From: Candidatus Krumholzibacteriota bacterium | GTDB taxonomy: Bacteria > Krumholzibacteriota > Krumholzibacteriia > JAJRXK01 | Assembly: GCA_024276305.1 (NCBI GenBank) | Contig: JAJRXK010000093.1 | Location: 1 to 64,000 of the forward strand | Direction of reading: 5' to 3' | DNA: 64,000 nucleotides | Shown: positions 61,823-64,000 of the stretch, one piece after another | How positions within the stretch are numbered: the first letter of the stretch is position 1 | Layout of the letters: each line of letters opens with the position of its first letter | The notes under the pieces: generated by a model | Databases searched by the model: none | What the model was told of the DNA's origin: nothing | The model's input: the letters and a program-made list of their open reading frames with translations, nothing else | Made by a program: the position numbers and the translations under genes

Positions 61823-64000
61823 ATGAGACTCTCACAACAGTTCTTCGAGTTCTTGGAAAACCGAAAGCTCTCTTGCCCCACCGGCAGGCCCCTCTACAGC
61901 TATCGATGTACGGCACGTGAGTTCGAGGAACTGCGCGTCGTCTTGCAGGGTGAACTTCCGCCGACGATCGGGTACCAGAACCACTTTTGGAGGGCTCTCT
62001 TTTGCCTGTACGTAGCGGAGTGGTGGAACAGAAATCATACGGGCGGTCCATGGAAATGGGGACATGCACTCGAATCGGTGGGTGCTGCCGTCCTTGCTCC
62101 GGGGGAAGCGGGTTACGTGTACCTCGGGGAAGTTGTCGTCAAAGGGCTCAAGGTTTGGCGGAGAAATGTTCTCACAAGTTCTTGCAGGAACCTTTACTTG
62201 TTCACCCTTGCTTGTGAGGGCGGGCTCCCGATGGGGATGGTCGGCGACACGACCCGCCAGTCCAGTCTCCGGACGTACTTTCGGAAGATCCTGGAAGTGA
62301 TTGACCGCGGTTCCGAGGAACAATTTCGAGAGTACACAGAACTGTTTGCATCGCACCTACCACGAAGTCTTCGTCAGGATGTCGTATACGAACTCAGCAC
62401 CAAGCTATTGATGGAAGTTCACAGACTCGCCCAGATCATTGACAACGACTCGGACCCAGTGGAGTGGCTCGACTCGAATCATCCTGATTGGAAAAACGCT
62501 CTTCCCTTGCGTTTGACCGAGAACACGGCCCGGTCATTCATGAGAGCGCTGCTGGGCCATGCGGTAGCTGTTCAGCGTAACTACGGCACTCGTATCCAAT
62601 GGCGGAGAAACCTCCGCCGATACGGCCGCGGATGGGTTCTCGAGGGTGGGTGGGCGCTACCGAGGCGAGTCACGGAGCCGCAGATGCGAGAGCTTTTCGC
62701 GGATCTCTTCAAAGCTGATCTGGGAACACCACACGGCCCGTCTCATTGCGAACTCGGTTCAGAGTCGCCTGATGGGGATTATGTAGGCCTTGCGATCGGC
62801 ATGCGCGTTGAACGAGATGGCGCTACGGTCTTCGACTTGGACCCAAAGCAGGGATATGCGCTAGTAACGAGAGGAGTGGGTGCGGCGAGGGGGCGTGCAC
62901 TCGTGGTCCGAACTGGGAGTATCAAGGCGATTGCCTGTGGCGCGGAAGGAACGACCGAACTGGGTCCTGGCCCGTGGGTATTCGAGGATGAAGACTCCGA
63001 GGGCGTTGCCAGGTACTTCGGAGAGGGTGTGTCGAAGATTGGAAGGAGCTCGATCCTGGTTGCGTGTACGGCAGACGCACTATGGGAGCCGGGGGAGGGT
63101 GCGTCTGTGGAAGAATGTGGCCGACTCGAAGGAATGGGACGGATCGTTTATCGGGTCTCAGGCAGTGCGCTCTTGCTGTGTACTCTTGGGAATGATCCAG
63201 AAGAACTGGTAGAGATTCGCTTTCGAACCGGAGCCGGCGGAGTGATTACTGGGGGGAGCTACTCCCTCACCGGGCCCATTCTACGCGGAACCGTGGGCAA
63301 AGCAACAATCTATGAAGGTGTACCAAAGCTACGATGGTACCCGTCGGATCCGGAACAGCCCCCCAGAACGATCGAGGCCACGGACATTCGCTGGCGTCCA
63401 CAACACCAAGACACCCGATCATGGTGCCGTGATCCGAGCTCGTGTCTTGGGGATGTCATTCTTCGCTACTCAGTGGATGGCGTGCCGGTCTATCAAGGGA
63501 AGATGTGCGTTGCGCCGCGACACGCGACCATCATCACTCGCCCATCTGCTTCGGAGGTTGGAAGTGTCGAGTTGAGGAATTGGCAGGCGTCTACCGTCAC
63601 CGCACACGCTGCCCTCGACTCATCCACAGAGATGTCAGCGCGCCTCGCGAACGGAACAGCAACTGTTTCGGTTCCAAGCAACACGGATCCGCAGCAACTG
63701 ATCTCGATCGACTGTCAATGGCCTGCGCTTTCCATAGCGGGCAGCAGCAAGACTCCGTCGGTGTTTCGTCGACGGGCGAAACTACAGGTCACACCCCCAG
63801 TACTCAGTGCACAGTTTCGGGCGAGCGACGGTCGAGCGATTCCGTGGGACTCGACCCTCACACTTGAGCAGCTCGCAATGGTCCGAGCTGATGTGTTCTT
63901 GCCTGGCCACCACGCGGACACCTTTGTTGAAGCCTCGTACCGCGGAAGCTCAAATGTGCCGACTGAGTGGCTGAGATGGAGAATCGAAATCGACCCCGAG
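61823..64000 (+). CDS. Partial large protein (726 codons, open at window end), STY4851/ECs_5259 (YjiT)-like
   Basis: Uninterrupted hand translation MRLSQQFFEFLENRKLSCPTGRPLYSYRCTAREFEELRVVLQGELPPTIGYQNHFWRALFCLYVAEWWNRNHTGGPWKWGHALESVGA... to ...EWLRWRIEIDPE, no stop before 64000. Confidence 0.7.
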   Translation, partial: MRLSQQFFEFLENRKLSCPTGRPLYSYRCTAREFEELRVVLQGELPPTIGYQNHFWRALFCLYVAEWWNRNHTGGPWKWGHALESVGAAVLAPGEAGYVYLGEVVVKGLKVWRRNVLTSSCRNLYLFTLACEGGLPMGMVGDTTRQSSLRTYFRKILEVIDRGSEEQFREYTELFASHLPRSLRQDVVYELSTKLLMEVHRLAQIIDNDSDPVEWLDSNHPDWKNALPLRLTENTARSFMRALLGHAVAVQRNYGTRIQWRRNLRRYGRGWVLEGGWALPRRVTEPQMRELFADLFKADLGTPHGPSHCELGSESPDGDYVGLAIGMRVERDGATVFDLDPKQGYALVTRGVGAARGRALVVRTGSIKAIACGAEGTTELGPGPWVFEDEDSEGVARYFGEGVSKIGRSSILVACTADALWEPGEGASVEECGRLEGMGRIVYRVSGSALLLCTLGNDPEELVEIRFRTGAGGVITGGSYSLTGPILRGTVGKATIYEGVPKLRWYPSDPEQPPRTIEATDIRWRPQHQDTRSWCRDPSSCLGDVILRYSVDGVPVYQGKMCVAPRHATIITRPSASEVGSVELRNWQASTVTAHAALDSSTEMSARLANGTATVSVPSNTDPQQLISIDCQWPALSIAGSSKTPSVFRRRAKLQVTPPVLSAQFRASDGRAIPWDSTLTLEQLAMVRADVFLPGHHADTFVEASYRGSSNVPTEWLRWRIEIDPE

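Noticed and set aside
62880-63867. Small ORFs 62880..63212, 63312..63575 and 63442..63867
   Set aside because: Out-of-frame overlaps inside the long open frame from 61823; no family motifs.

Overview
This is a high-GC bacterial chromosomal window of mostly single-copy housekeeping and envelope genes. Two secreted proteins end in NPFNP-type C-terminal domains, suggesting an FCB-like or Eisenbacteria/Krumholzibacteria-like lineage (inference). Recognisable content: a Crp/Fnr regulator with a DUF2892 protein, a five-heme cytochrome, tryptophan 2,3-dioxygenase, tag, fused FTCD, proline dehydrogenase, bioD, a homocysteine methyltransferase/MTHFR fusion, thiC with an upstream TPP riboswitch, a minor-pilin/PilY1 operon, rlmB, mltF, a TIGR03960-type radical SAM protein, a DegP/Q protease, gltA, hisS with tRNA-His, glycosyltransferases, a GltB-like FMN protein, and several TPR or secreted proteins. 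The most interesting signals are: (1) a 726-codon reading frame, open at the window end (61823..64000). It is absent from the supplied ORF track because no stop lies in the window. It lies in a lower-GC, accessory-looking segment and resembles the STY4851/ECs_5259 (YjiT) family of defence-island proteins. (2) A tRNA-His with discriminator A73 and a G1:U72 pair, so no G-1:C73, next to a hisS that resembles the divergent alphaproteobacterial-type HisRS. (3) A 212-bp MITE-like element with perfect 25-bp inverted repeats. (4) A sigma-54-type promoter before the pilin operon. (5) A 28-codon single-TM small ORF with a good Shine-Dalgarno and a hairpin just after its UGA. No CRISPR array, rRNA or complete IS element was seen.
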